A stretch of DNA of 53,353 nt from UBA3537 sp965657165 (GCA_965657165.1 CBFHNG010000004.1:1-53353), one strand, 5' to 3'; positions 8,971 through 18,116 are shown, numbered from the stretch's first letter. A program made the numbers and translations. Notes: generated by a model from the sequence alone, not told the origin.

Positions 8971-10521
8971 ATGACTAAACCACAAAAAGACAACTTATTT
9001 GTTTTAGTACGATCGCTTACAAAGTCCGAAAAGAGACAGTTTAAGCTCTATATTGGTCGTCTTGGGGTCAATGAAGATTCAAAATTTCTGTTATTATTTA
9101 AAGTTTTAGAAAAACTAAAAGTTTATGACGAACGAGCTATTTTAAAAGAAGGTTTTGTAAAAAAACAGCAGTTATCCAATCTTAAAGCACATTTGTATAA
9201 ACAAATATTAATTAGTCTTCGTCTCAATCCATCGCATCAAAATTTAAGAATTCAACTTCGTGAGCAACTAGATTTTGCCACAATTCTATACCATAAAGGC
9301 TTGTATAAACAAAGTTTAAAAATTCTTGATAAAGCAAAATCCTTGGCGATTACAAATCAAGAAAAAAACATTGCATATGAGATTGTAGAACTTGAAAAAG
9401 TTATTGAATCTCAATACATTACAAGAAGTTTAAGCAGTCGAGCAGATGAACTTACTTTACAGGCCAAATCGTTGAGCAGTCAAAATCTAATTGCGAGTAA
9501 ACTTTCCAATTTATCGCTTCAACTTTATGGGTTGTTTCTAAAAACAGGCTATGTAAAAAATGACGCAGAGTATCAAAAAGTAAAAGATTATTTCAATAAA
9601 CGAATGCCAAAGTTTGAAGTTAGTGAACTTGGTTTTCGCGAAAAATTGTGGCTTTACAAATCTTATTTATGGTACAGTTTTTTAATACAAGATTTTAAAT
9701 CTTGTTACAAATATTCAAGAAAGTGGGTCGATTTATTTCATGATAATGAATCAATGATTCGTCTCAATCCTGTATTTTTTCTAAGGGGGTATCAATATTT
9801 GCTTGAAGCGTTATTTTTTATAAAACATCATCAGAAATTCCAAGAAACGCTAAAAAAATTAGAAGAAATTATTCATAAATCATGGTTTCCTCGCGATGAA
9901 AATATTGATGGTTTAACATTTTTGTATGTGTATTCAAACAAATTGAATTTACATTTTATTGAAGGAAGTTTTGAGGAAGGCTTGCCTTTAATCGATGATG
10001 TTACACGTGGTTTAAAAGAACATTCAGATCAAGTTGATGAACATCATGTTATGGTGTTCTATTATAAAATAGCCAGTCTTTATTTTGGAGTGGAAGATTA
10101 TAAAAATGCTATAAAATACCTTTCAAAGATTATCAATAATAAATCACTTCAAATGCGAGAAGATTTGCTCTGTTTTTCTAGAATTTTGAATCTTGTGGCA
10201 CATTATGAAGCAGGTGAGGATTATGATTTAGACCGTTTGATAAAAAACACTTACAAGTTTCTAATAAAAATGGAAGATTTGTATGCTGTTCAACAAGAAA
10301 TGGTCAACTTTTTAAGAGCACTTGGTGATATTTATCCTCATCAATTGAGAGCGGCATTTAAAGCATTACACGCAAAATTAGTTACATTCGAAAATCACCC
10401 TTACGAGCGCCGTGCTTTTTTATACCTTGATATTATTTCCTGGTTAGAGAGTAAAATAGAAAATAAATCTACTGCGGATATAATAAAAGAAAAATTTTCT
10501 AAATCTAAATACTTAATTTAA
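8971..10521 (+). CDS. conserved helical-repeat (TPR-like) protein of unknown function
   Basis: 516 residues, cytoplasmic: no signal peptide or membrane segment. It opens MTKPQKDNLFVLVRSLTKSEKRQFK and consists almost wholly of amphipathic helices, with TPR-like pairs such as ILYHKGLYKQSLKILDKAKSLA (about 109-130) and LYFGVEDYKNAIKYLSKIINN (about 370-390). I do not recognise a named family and give no function. It diverges from leuA and stands alone; the SAM riboswitch unit begins about 80 bases after its end. Confidence 0.8.
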   Translation: MTKPQKDNLFVLVRSLTKSEKRQFKLYIGRLGVNEDSKFLLLFKVLEKLKVYDERAILKEGFVKKQQLSNLKAHLYKQILISLRLNPSHQNLRIQLREQLDFATILYHKGLYKQSLKILDKAKSLAITNQEKNIAYEIVELEKVIESQYITRSLSSRADELTLQAKSLSSQNLIASKLSNLSLQLYGLFLKTGYVKNDAEYQKVKDYFNKRMPKFEVSELGFREKLWLYKSYLWYSFLIQDFKSCYKYSRKWVDLFHDNESMIRLNPVFFLRGYQYLLEALFFIKHHQKFQETLKKLEEIIHKSWFPRDENIDGLTFLYVYSNKLNLHFIEGSFEEGLPLIDDVTRGLKEHSDQVDEHHVMVFYYKIASLYFGVEDYKNAIKYLSKIINNKSLQMREDLLCFSRILNLVAHYEAGEDYDLDRLIKNTYKFLIKMEDLYAVQQEMVNFLRALGDIYPHQLRAAFKALHAKLVTFENHPYERRAFLYLDIISWLESKIENKSTADIIKEKFSKSKYLI

Positions 10522-10537
10522 TTTTTATAGAAAAAAA

Positions 10538-10570
10538 TTTGGTTATTTGAATTTTATATTTGAATATTTG
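10538..10570 (+). promoter_or_regulatory. weak candidate promoter ahead of the SAM riboswitch
   Basis: TTTG at 10538-10541, 21 bases, then AATATTTG at 10563-10570 (seven of eight matches to TAnnTTTG). A perfect TATATTTG lies at 10555-10562 but has no well-spaced -33 partner. Either would start the transcript shortly before the aptamer at 10601. Confidence 0.35.
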
Positions 10571-10600
10571 CATTCATAAAGTTCAAAAACTTATTGAAGT

Positions 10601-10710
10601 GTTATCAAGAAAGGTGAAGGGATTAGACCCTATGAAGCCTTAGCAACCCTCCTCACAATTGGAGTAGGTGCTAAATTCTACTTTTTATTTTTTATAATTA
10701 GATAGATAAC
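10601..10710 (+). promoter_or_regulatory. SAM-I (S-box) riboswitch aptamer upstream of metY
   Basis: The conserved S-box core is easily read: P1 GTTATC (10601-10606) pairs with GATAAC (10705-10710) and can extend by one base; AAGAAAGG then GAAGGGATTAGACCC gives the P2/P3 arm with GGG-CCC; ATGAAGCCTTAGCAACC is the signature junction; CTCC-GGAG forms the next stem; AGGTGCTAAATTC is followed by a TCTA/TAGA stem. SAM binding would lower expression of the downstream methionine genes. The 118 bases between aptamer and metY contain a small hairpin CAACAT/ATGTTG (10714-10733) without a T run, so the expression platform is not clear. The 307-base gene-free region 10522-10828 is explained by this element. 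Confidence 0.93.
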
Positions 10711-10828
10711 AACCAACATTTTTTCGGATGTTGATCATTTCTTAATAACATTTTTCTTTTAAGTTCACCATCAATTGGTGCATTTGACTTTTTGTTTTAA
10801 TTATTTATTAACTCAAAAAAATAGAAAA

Positions 10829-12121
10829 ATGAGTACACAAAAATTTGCAACTAATGCATTACACGCGGGACACGATGTATCCCAAAACGCTGGCACTAGA
10901 GCGGTACCAATTTATCAATCAACGGCTTATGTTTTTAATGATTCAGATCATGCAGCAAACCTTTTTGCACTAGCTGAAACAGGAAATATTTATACCCGTA
11001 TTAATAACCCAACAAACGATATTCTTGAGCAACGTTTGGCGGCACTCGAAGGAGGAATTGCGGCTGTTGTTACAGCTTCTGGAACTTCTGCAATTGCAAC
11101 ATCCTTATTGACACTTCTAAAAGCTGGAGATCATATTGTAGCTTCTAGTAGTTTGTATGGTGGAACATACAATTTGCTTAGCGTTACATTACCAAGACAT
11201 GGTATTACAACAACATTTGTTGATCCTTCTGATGCAGAAAATTTCAAAAATGCAGCACAAGAAAATACACGTGCGTTTTTTATTGAGTCTTTAGGGAACC
11301 CAAAATTAGATGTATTGGATATTGAAGCCATTTCAAAAGAAGCCAAAGCCTACAAAGTGCCTTTAATTGTAGACAACACAGTGGCTACACCATATTTGTT
11401 AAACCCTATTGAGCATGGTGCAAACATTGTTATCCATTCACTTACGAAATACATCAACGGAAATGGAACAGCACTAGGAGGTGTAATTATAGATGCAGGT
11501 ACATTTGATTGGGCGAATGGTAAATTCCCAGAATTTACAGAACCATCTCCAGGGTATCATGGTCTTGTTTACAGCGAAGCTCTAGAAGCAGCAGCTTTTA
11601 TTGCAAAAATTAGAATCGAAGGTTTAAGAGATTATGGTGCAGCACTAAGTCCTTTTAATGCATTCCAAATTATTCAAGGTCTTGAAACGCTTGAAATTAG
11701 AATCAAAAAGCATAGTGAAAACGCATTGGCTCTTGCCAAATGGTTACACCAACAAGAACAAGTAACTTGGGTCAATTATCCAGGACTTGAAACTAGCGCT
11801 TACAAATCTTTAGCAGATCGTTACTTGCCAAATGGTCAAAGTGGCTTGGTTACTTTTGGAGTAAAAGGAGGATTTGATGCAGCAAAGAAAATTGCAGATA
11901 CAACAAAGTTATTTTCACTACTTGCAAACATTGGTGATACAAAGTCACTTATCATTCACCCAGCGAGTACAACGCATCAGCAATTGAGCGACGAAGCACA
12001 AGAGTCTACAGGAGTTACAAAAGATCTTATTCGTCTTTCAGTTGGTCTTGAAGATATTGAAGATTTAAAAGCAGACCTGATTGAAGCTTTTAAGGCTGTT
12101 GATGCACTTGTTGAAGTTTAA
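10829..12121 (+). CDS. metY: O-acetylhomoserine sulfhydrylase (aminocarboxypropyltransferase)
   Basis: 430 residues from ATG at 10829 (MSTQKFATNALHAGHD); an upstream in-frame ATG at 10775 lies in the riboswitch leader and adds no family-like sequence. It is a PLP enzyme of the Cys/Met metabolism family that makes homocysteine from O-acetylhomoserine and sulfide. Motifs: PIYQSTAYVF (about 26-35), TRINNPTNDILEQRLAALEGG, the PLP lysine in HSLTKYINGNG (about 204-214), and SLIIHPASTTHQQL (about 382-395). The length of about 430 favours MetY over cystathionine synthase or lyase. It is the first gene after the SAM-I riboswitch, with osmC and metX following. Confidence 0.95.
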   Translation: MSTQKFATNALHAGHDVSQNAGTRAVPIYQSTAYVFNDSDHAANLFALAETGNIYTRINNPTNDILEQRLAALEGGIAAVVTASGTSAIATSLLTLLKAGDHIVASSSLYGGTYNLLSVTLPRHGITTTFVDPSDAENFKNAAQENTRAFFIESLGNPKLDVLDIEAISKEAKAYKVPLIVDNTVATPYLLNPIEHGANIVIHSLTKYINGNGTALGGVIIDAGTFDWANGKFPEFTEPSPGYHGLVYSEALEAAAFIAKIRIEGLRDYGAALSPFNAFQIIQGLETLEIRIKKHSENALALAKWLHQQEQVTWVNYPGLETSAYKSLADRYLPNGQSGLVTFGVKGGFDAAKKIADTTKLFSLLANIGDTKSLIIHPASTTHQQLSDEAQESTGVTKDLIRLSVGLEDIEDLKADLIEAFKAVDALVEV

Positions 12122-12138
12122 TTAATAAAAACAAAAAA

Positions 12139-12588
12139 ATGAGTGATTTAACATTTTCAGTACAAGGACAGAGTAACTCTGCGACAAAATTTACAGCCAA
12201 AGCAAGACAATTTAGTTTGGTAATAGACGAACCTGAAGCACTTGGTGGTAAAGATGAAAGTGCCAATCCTGTTGAGTTTATTTTAGCAGGACTTGCAGGT
12301 TGTCTCAACGTTGTTGGGCACCTTGTGGCAAAAGAGCTACAATTTGAATTAAAACAATTGGATATTGAGATTTCTGGAGAAATCAATCCAAATAGGTTTT
12401 TGGGGATATCAAAAGATGAACGCGCAGGATTCAAATCTATCAATGTTTTATTGAAACCTCAAGCAACAATCGATGATGTAACTTTAGAAAAGTGGTTAGA
12501 TATTGTTCAGGAACGATGCCCTGTAAAAGACAATTTACTAAATCAAACCCCTTTAGAATTAAAATTGGAACAATTAATATATAATTAA
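12139..12588 (+). CDS. OsmC/Ohr family protein
   Basis: 149 residues. The two reactive cysteines typical of OsmC-type peroxidases are present in GLAGCLNVVGH (about 52-62) and QERCPVKDNL (about 123-132), and the fold begins with KFTAKARQFSLVIDEPEALGG. The family reduces organic hydroperoxides in the cytoplasm, although many members have no known substrate. It sits 17 bases after metY and 11 bases before metX, so it is inside the riboswitch-controlled methionine unit. This suggests a role linked to sulfur metabolism, which is inference. Confidence 0.88.
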   Translation: MSDLTFSVQGQSNSATKFTAKARQFSLVIDEPEALGGKDESANPVEFILAGLAGCLNVVGHLVAKELQFELKQLDIEISGEINPNRFLGISKDERAGFKSINVLLKPQATIDDVTLEKWLDIVQERCPVKDNLLNQTPLELKLEQLIYN

Positions 12589-12599
12589 GTTCATATTTA

Positions 12600-13592
12600 T
12601 TGACTGAAATTCAATACATAGAGATTCCAAAATACACCACAATTTCTGGTAAGACAATGCCTATTAATTTGTCTTACCAGTTATTTGGTTGTGCCCTACA
12701 CAGTGCCCCTGTGGTTTTAGTTAATCATGCCCTAACAGGCAACTCTAATGTTGCAGGTTCTAAGGGGTGGTGGAATGCACTTATTGGTCCAAATAAACCC
12801 ATTGATACCAATCACTTTACCATTTTGGCATTTAATATTCCTGGAAATGGATATGATGGTCATACAAATCACCTTATTGAAAATTATAAAGATTTTGTTG
12901 CGAGAGATATTGCAAAATTATTTTTATCGGGAATAGAAGCTCTTGGAATACATCAACTTTTTGCAGCCATTGGTGGTTCATTGGGTGGTGGCATCGCTTG
13001 GGAAATGGCAGCCCTTAATCCAAAAATTACAAAACATTTAATTCCTGTTGCAAGCGACTGGAAATCAACGGATTGGATTATAGCAAATTGTCTTATTCAG
13101 GAGCAATTTTTAGTGAATTCTAAACGCCCAATTCAAGATGCAAGAATGCATGCAATGCTTTGCTATAGAACTCCAGAATCATTAAAAAATAGATTTCAGC
13201 GTTCACAAAATGAGGAGTTTAATTTGTTTAATATTGAAACATGGTTGATACATCACGGCGATAAGCTTCAAAAACGGTTTCAGTTGTCGGCATATAAACT
13301 CATGAATCATTTATTAAAAACCATTGATATTACAACAAATAGAGGCTCTGCATCCGAAGTATTAAAAACTATTGAAGCCGAAATTCATATTATTGGAATT
13401 GATTCAGATTTGTTTTTTGTTTCTGAAGAAAACACATCAACCTTAAAGCTTTTACACCCAAATCTTACAAATGTTTCATATCATGAAATCACTTCCATAC
13501 ATGGCCATGACGCTTTTTTGATTGAATATGAGCAATTGAATGCCATCATCAAAGAAATTTTCCAACCCGAATTAGTACGTATAGTATCTTAA
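12600..13592 (+). CDS. metX: homoserine O-acetyltransferase family protein, TTG start
   Basis: 330 residues of alpha/beta-hydrolase fold. It activates homoserine with acetyl-CoA to make the substrate of MetY. Motifs: LVNHALTGNSNV (about 40-51), nucleophile Ser in GGSLGGGIAWEMA (about 125-137), Asp in IGIDSDLFF (about 262-270) and His in HGHDAFL (about 298-304). The start appears to be TTG at 12600, since the sequence MTEIQYIEIPKYTTISG is family-like and the first in-frame ATG comes 20 codons later. Its position behind metY and the SAM riboswitch supports the methionine role. The acetyl rather than succinyl specificity is inferred from context. Confidence 0.9.
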   Translation: MTEIQYIEIPKYTTISGKTMPINLSYQLFGCALHSAPVVLVNHALTGNSNVAGSKGWWNALIGPNKPIDTNHFTILAFNIPGNGYDGHTNHLIENYKDFVARDIAKLFLSGIEALGIHQLFAAIGGSLGGGIAWEMAALNPKITKHLIPVASDWKSTDWIIANCLIQEQFLVNSKRPIQDARMHAMLCYRTPESLKNRFQRSQNEEFNLFNIETWLIHHGDKLQKRFQLSAYKLMNHLLKTIDITTNRGSASEVLKTIEAEIHIIGIDSDLFFVSEENTSTLKLLHPNLTNVSYHEITSIHGHDAFLIEYEQLNAIIKEIFQPELVRIVS

Positions 13593-13669
13593 ATTAGAAT
13601 ATTACTTTTAACATTTTAACTAAGACACAATTGACTTTATATGCTTAATTTTGCCAAAAATTACGGCAT

Positions 13670-14647
13670 TTGAAAGTTATTGAGCGCATAAAAAAACCCA
13701 TTAGTTATGAGATGGAGCTTTTTGAAAAAAAGTTTCGCTTATCGATGTCCAGCAAAGTTGCGCTTCTCAACCGAATTACCCATTATATTGTCAATCGAAA
13801 AGGAAAACAAATGCGTCCAATGTTCGTTTTTCTTTCTGCCAAAATGATTTCTAACGGAGAGATTAGTGAACGTACTTTTCGTGGCGCTTCAGTCATTGAG
13901 CTTATACATACTGCAACTTTGGTGCATGATGATGTGGTTGACGATAGTAACCATCGTAGAGGATTCTTTTCAATTAATGCATTATGGAAGAACAAAATTG
14001 CAGTCTTAGTTGGAGATTTTTTACTGTCAAAAGGGCTCTTATTTTGTATTGATAATAATGATTTTGATCTTCTAAAAATTATTTCTGTTGCAGTTCGAGA
14101 AATGAGTGAAGGAGAACTTCTTCAGATAGAAAAAGCACGAAAACTGGATATTACAGAAGAAGTCTATTATGAAATTATTCGTCAAAAAACAGCAACACTT
14201 ATAGCCGCATGTTGTAGTTTGGGTGCTGCCTCTGTAAAACCGCATTCAAATGAGGTTGAAACTATGCGTAAATTTGGAGAACTCATTGGAATGGCTTTTC
14301 AAATTAAGGATGATCTTTTTGATTATGGAACAGAAAAAATAGGGAAACCAACGGGGATAGATATAAAAGAGCAAAAAATGACACTTCCACTAATTTATGT
14401 TCTGAATAATTGTTCAAAAAAAGAGCAATCTTGGTTAATCAATTCTATAAAAAACCATAACAAAAATCCAAAACGAGTAAAAGAGGTCATAGCGTTTGTA
14501 AAATCTGAAGGAGGTTTGGAATATGCCGTTTCAAAAATGAAAAGTTTTCAAGAAGAAGCTATCAAACTTATTGGACACTACCCCGATTCAGAATACAAAA
14601 AAGCACTTCTTTTGATGGTGAATTATGTGATTGACCGCAACAAATAA
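13670..14647 (+). CDS. trans-polyprenyl diphosphate synthase, TTG start
   Basis: 325 residues. It elongates isoprenyl diphosphates with IPP, most likely for the menaquinone side chain. The first Asp-rich motif is HDDVVDDSNHRRG (about 87-99) and the second is QIKDDLFDYG (about 212-221); GKQMRPMFVFLSAKM (about 44-58) is the IPP-binding region. The start is read as TTG at 13670 (MKVIERIKKPISYEMELFEKK), because this N-terminus matches the family and no upstream ATG is in frame. The product chain length cannot be stated from sequence alone. It is 77 bases after metX. Confidence 0.92.
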   Translation: MKVIERIKKPISYEMELFEKKFRLSMSSKVALLNRITHYIVNRKGKQMRPMFVFLSAKMISNGEISERTFRGASVIELIHTATLVHDDVVDDSNHRRGFFSINALWKNKIAVLVGDFLLSKGLLFCIDNNDFDLLKIISVAVREMSEGELLQIEKARKLDITEEVYYEIIRQKTATLIAACCSLGAASVKPHSNEVETMRKFGELIGMAFQIKDDLFDYGTEKIGKPTGIDIKEQKMTLPLIYVLNNCSKKEQSWLINSIKNHNKNPKRVKEVIAFVKSEGGLEYAVSKMKSFQEEAIKLIGHYPDSEYKKALLLMVNYVIDRNK

Positions 14648-14743
14648 ATCAACATATAACCATAAATATTTTGTTTATCATGTGTTTGATATTTTATATA
14701 TTAGCATTGGTACAAATTTTAATTTCATCCAAAACACTTACAA

Positions 14744-16699
14744 TTGATATCAAAGTCTACAATAGATCAAGTTTTTGATATGGCTCGCGTTGAAGAAGTC
14801 ATAGGCGACTTTGTACAATTAAAAAAAGCAGGGAGTAACTTCAAAGGACTTAGTCCATTTAGTGAGGAGCGCACACCAAGTTTTATGGTTTCGCCAGTAA
14901 AACAAATTTGGAAAGATTTTTCTACAGGAAAAGGAGGAACTGTGGTTTCATTTCTTATGGAACATGAGCATTTTACCTATCCAGAAGCTATTAAGTATTT
15001 GGCTAAAAAATACAATATTGAGGTAGAAGAAACGGTTCAATCTAACGAAGAAAAAGAAGCTGCAGGCGAGCGAGAAAGTATGTATCTGGTAAGTGAATAT
15101 GCAAACACTTATTTTCAAAACACTCTACACAAAACCGATGCTGGAAAAGCCATTGGGTTAAGTTATTTTAAGGAAAGAGGATTTACAGAAGAAACGATTA
15201 AAAAATTTCAACTTGGATATTCTACAGACAATTGGAGCGGCCTAACAGATGCTGCCCTAAAAAAAGGATATCTGCTTAAATATCTGGAAAAGACAGGATT
15301 AACTATTGTTAAGGAAGAAAAACAATTTGATCGTTTTAAGGGGCGCGTAATGTTTCCTATTCATAGCATGTCTGGTCGTGTTCTTGGTTTTGGCGGGCGA
15401 ATTTTGGCAAAAAATGAAAAAGCAGCCAAATATTTAAATTCACCAGAAAGTGATATATATCACAAAAGTAAAGTGCTTTATGGGATTTATTATGCCAAAC
15501 AAACTATAGCTAAAGAAGATAATTGTTATTTGGTTGAAGGCTATACAGATGTCATTCAATTTCATCAAACGGGCATCAAAAACGTGGTGTCATCTTCTGG
15601 TACAGCCTTAACTTCAGAGCAAATTCGATTAATTAATCGATTAACCAAAAATATTACCGTACTTTTTGATGGTGATGCTGCTGGAATACGAGCTTCTTTG
15701 CGTGGAATTGATTTGATTTTGGAGCAAGGGATGAATGTCAAAGTTTGCACCTTCCCAGAAGGTGAAGATCCAGATAGTTTTGCTAAACAAAATACACTTG
15801 AAGAACTACAAAAATATCTGAAAGATAATGCAAAAGACTTTATCGCCTATAAAGCTTCACTATTGATGGAAGAGGCGAACAATGATCCAATTGCAAAAGC
15901 CGATTTGATTCGTGATATGATTACTAGTATTTCTAAAATATCAGATCAAATTAAACAAGAGCTATATATTCGCGAATGCGCTAGAATCATGGATATTAGC
16001 GAAGAAGTGCTTTTTAGTACACTAGCGCAAATAAGTAAAAAAGCACAATTTGAGGCCAATAAAACAGCACAAAAGCAAAAGAAAGCTTTTGATGTTGTAA
16101 AAAATACAGCACCCGCAAAAAAAATAGACCTACAATTTGAATTGGAGCAAAAAATAATTGAAATTTTACTACTCTACGGAAGTCAAACTGAAGATTTTGA
16201 AGATTTAATTTTAAAGGAAAATGATGAAGGCGTTTTGATTCTTGAGCCTATTATTCACAAGGCCAAAGTTTTTGAAAAAATTTATTTAGACCTTCAAGAA
16301 GATGAAATGCAATTTAGTAATGAAAATTTTAAAACAATTTATTATTTAATCATAGATTATTTAAATCAAAATGACACTTTTATTGTAGAGAATTTTATCC
16401 ACGAAATTGATCCAAAATTAATACCATTTGTTTCAAATATTTTGATGAATGATGAGCGTTATAGACTTCACAACTGGGAAAAAAATAACATTTTCCCTAA
16501 ACGAAAAGATGTCAATGTTGCTCAATTAGTTAGTGAAACAATATTAAGTTTACGTTGTTTTTTGATTGATCAGAAGGTGAATGAATTTAAAGAAGCGACA
16601 CACGAAAGCATGACAGACAATACAAATGTTTTAGAAGATGTATTAAATTATTCCAACCTAAAAATGTTGCTTTCTAGAAAGTTAAACAGAGTACTTTAA
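14744..16699 (+). CDS. dnaG: DNA primase with zinc ligands missing
   Basis: 651 residues; it makes RNA primers at the replication fork. The start is TTG at 14744 (MISKSTIDQVFDMARVEEVI). The N-terminal zinc-binding domain is present in outline but its ligands are replaced: where other primases have CPFH and CFGCG, this protein has SPFSEERTPSF and DFSTGKGG (about 40-66). The core is intact: FKGRVMFPIHSMSGRVLGFGGR (about 200-221), TOPRIM motif YLVEGYTDV (about 262-270), SSSGTALT and VLFDGDAAGIRAS (about 307-319). A C-terminal helicase-interaction region follows. Its stop lies one base from that of the converging response regulator. Confidence 0.95.
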   Translation: MISKSTIDQVFDMARVEEVIGDFVQLKKAGSNFKGLSPFSEERTPSFMVSPVKQIWKDFSTGKGGTVVSFLMEHEHFTYPEAIKYLAKKYNIEVEETVQSNEEKEAAGERESMYLVSEYANTYFQNTLHKTDAGKAIGLSYFKERGFTEETIKKFQLGYSTDNWSGLTDAALKKGYLLKYLEKTGLTIVKEEKQFDRFKGRVMFPIHSMSGRVLGFGGRILAKNEKAAKYLNSPESDIYHKSKVLYGIYYAKQTIAKEDNCYLVEGYTDVIQFHQTGIKNVVSSSGTALTSEQIRLINRLTKNITVLFDGDAAGIRASLRGIDLILEQGMNVKVCTFPEGEDPDSFAKQNTLEELQKYLKDNAKDFIAYKASLLMEEANNDPIAKADLIRDMITSISKISDQIKQELYIRECARIMDISEEVLFSTLAQISKKAQFEANKTAQKQKKAFDVVKNTAPAKKIDLQFELEQKIIEILLLYGSQTEDFEDLILKENDEGVLILEPIIHKAKVFEKIYLDLQEDEMQFSNENFKTIYYLIIDYLNQNDTFIVENFIHEIDPKLIPFVSNILMNDERYRLHNWEKNNIFPKRKDVNVAQLVSETILSLRCFLIDQKVNEFKEATHESMTDNTNVLEDVLNYSNLKMLLSRKLNRVL

Positions 16700-16700
16700 G

Positions 16701-17321
16701 CTAGTTTTTTAGTCGTCCTAAATCAATTAAAGAAATTAAATTTGTGACATTGAGTTTTGTCATTAATCGAGATTTATAGGTGCTTACAGTTTTTGGGTTG
16801 ATATTGAGTTCTTCTGCAATTTGATTATTTTTCTTACCGTTACAAATGAGCTTTAAAACTTCAATTTCTCGAGTGGAAAGTTTGTGATATAAATCTGTTT
16901 CTCCTTTGTTTTTATCGAAAGTCAACTTTTGTGCCATGGCATTGGTGACATACATTCCCCCTTTATAGACTTTCAAAATGGCTTTTTTTATGGTGTTTGT
17001 AGTTGCTGTTTTGGATAAAAATCCAGAAGCTCCAGCTCTTATTGCACTAGAAGCATATATGTTTTCGGGCTGTGCGCTAAAAATAATTACACGAACATTG
17101 TTGTAGTTTTTTTTGATTTTTCTCAAAATAGTAATTCCATTCATATCGGGTAAATCCATGGACATAAGTACAACATCAACACTTCCTTTTTTTAAGTAAT
17201 TAATAAGTTGTTTTGCAGTGTCTACTGTATTGACAATTTTGATGTCATTAGAACTATCAAAAAGCATTCGGATTCCATAATTGACAATCGGCTGATGATC
17301 AGCAATGAGAACCCTAATCAT
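16701..17321 (-). CDS. LuxR/NarL-type response regulator with degenerate receiver
   Basis: 206 residues with a receiver (about 1-120) and a C-terminal LuxR helix-turn-helix (YHKLSTREIEVLKLICNGKKNNQIAEEL with NPKTVSTYKSRLMTKL, about 143-192). The expected phospho-acceptor aspartate is replaced by Ser in VVLMSMDLPDMNG (four residues before the conserved Pro), and the acidic pair at the N-terminus is IADHQP rather than the usual DD. The later Lys in GFLSKTATT is kept. So it probably does not respond to phosphorylation in the standard way. No histidine kinase is nearby. It lies three bases downstream of nadE on the same strand and converges with dnaG. Confidence 0.9.
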   Translation of the reverse strand: MIRVLIADHQPIVNYGIRMLFDSSNDIKIVNTVDTAKQLINYLKKGSVDVVLMSMDLPDMNGITILRKIKKNYNNVRVIIFSAQPENIYASSAIRAGASGFLSKTATTNTIKKAILKVYKGGMYVTNAMAQKLTFDKNKGETDLYHKLSTREIEVLKLICNGKKNNQIAEELNINPKTVSTYKSRLMTKLNVTNLISLIDLGRLKN

Positions 17322-17324
17322 AAT

Positions 17325-18116
17325 TTATTGTTTAAGTGTTTCTGGAATAATACAAACAGGAATTGGGTTCATTTTGTGCGCATTGGATGTATTGAACTGA
17401 TTAAAAATCACAAAAACCTCTTTTTGTCTTCCTTCAAAATCATGTGTATTTTTTCCTTTATCTTTCATTTTCATGGCCCATTCCAATTCGTCATAGGATG
17501 CGCCAATTTGGTCTTCATCAGTTCGCGCATCTCCAAATAAACCATCGCTTGGTGCTGCAGTCATAATGCTGTTTGGTACTCCAAGAGCTTTTCCTAAGGT
17601 ATACACTTCTGATTTTAGAAGGTCTGCAATAGGACTCAGATCTACACCACCATCACCATATTTTGTGTAAAATCCAACCCCAAAATCTTCTACCTTATTT
17701 CCTGTTCCTGCAACAAGAAAACCATTTAAACCTGCATAATAATAAAGCGTAGTCATACGCAAGCGAGCGCGTGTATTGGCTAGAGCCATATCTACAATTT
17801 TTTGATTTTTTGTAGCGTCTATTTCAGATTTTAAAGACTCGAATACAGGGGTGAGGTTAACACATTTTGAGCTTACATTGGAGTAATTTTTTTCCAAAAA
17901 ACGAATATGTTCTTGAGCACGACTTACATGACTATCGGCCTGATGAATTGGCATTTCCAAACATAATACTTTTAGTTCTGTTTTTGCACAAAGTGTCGAT
18001 GTTACAGCAGAGTCGATGCCCCCTGAAACACCTACTACAAATCCATCAATTTTAGCTTTATTGGCATAATTTTTCAACCAATTGCTGATGTGCTCCACGA
18101 CTGCATTTGTATCCAT
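17325..18116 (-). CDS. nadE: NAD+ synthetase (ammonia-dependent)
   Basis: 263 residues, the length of the single-domain ammonia-using enzyme; there is no glutaminase domain. It amidates deamido-NAD with ATP. The P-loop of the N-type ATP pyrophosphatase family is GFVVGVSGGIDSAVTSTLCA (about 25-44), followed by NTRARLRMTTLYYYAG (about 114-129), LVAGTGNKVEDFGVGFYTKYGDGGVDL with SPIADLLKSEVY (about 135-173), and PSDGLFGDARTDEDQIGASYDELEWAM. It precedes the response regulator by a few bases, which may be an operon. Confidence 0.96.
   Translation of the reverse strand: MDTNAVVEHISNWLKNYANKAKIDGFVVGVSGGIDSAVTSTLCAKTELKVLCLEMPIHQADSHVSRAQEHIRFLEKNYSNVSSKCVNLTPVFESLKSEIDATKNQKIVDMALANTRARLRMTTLYYYAGLNGFLVAGTGNKVEDFGVGFYTKYGDGGVDLSPIADLLKSEVYTLGKALGVPNSIMTAAPSDGLFGDARTDEDQIGASYDELEWAMKMKDKGKNTHDFEGRQKEVFVIFNQFNTSNAHKMNPIPVCIIPETLKQ

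Noticed and set aside
10711..10740. Terminator in the SAM riboswitch expression platform
   Set aside because: The stem is only six AT-rich base pairs and no T run follows, so I list it only as a small hairpin.
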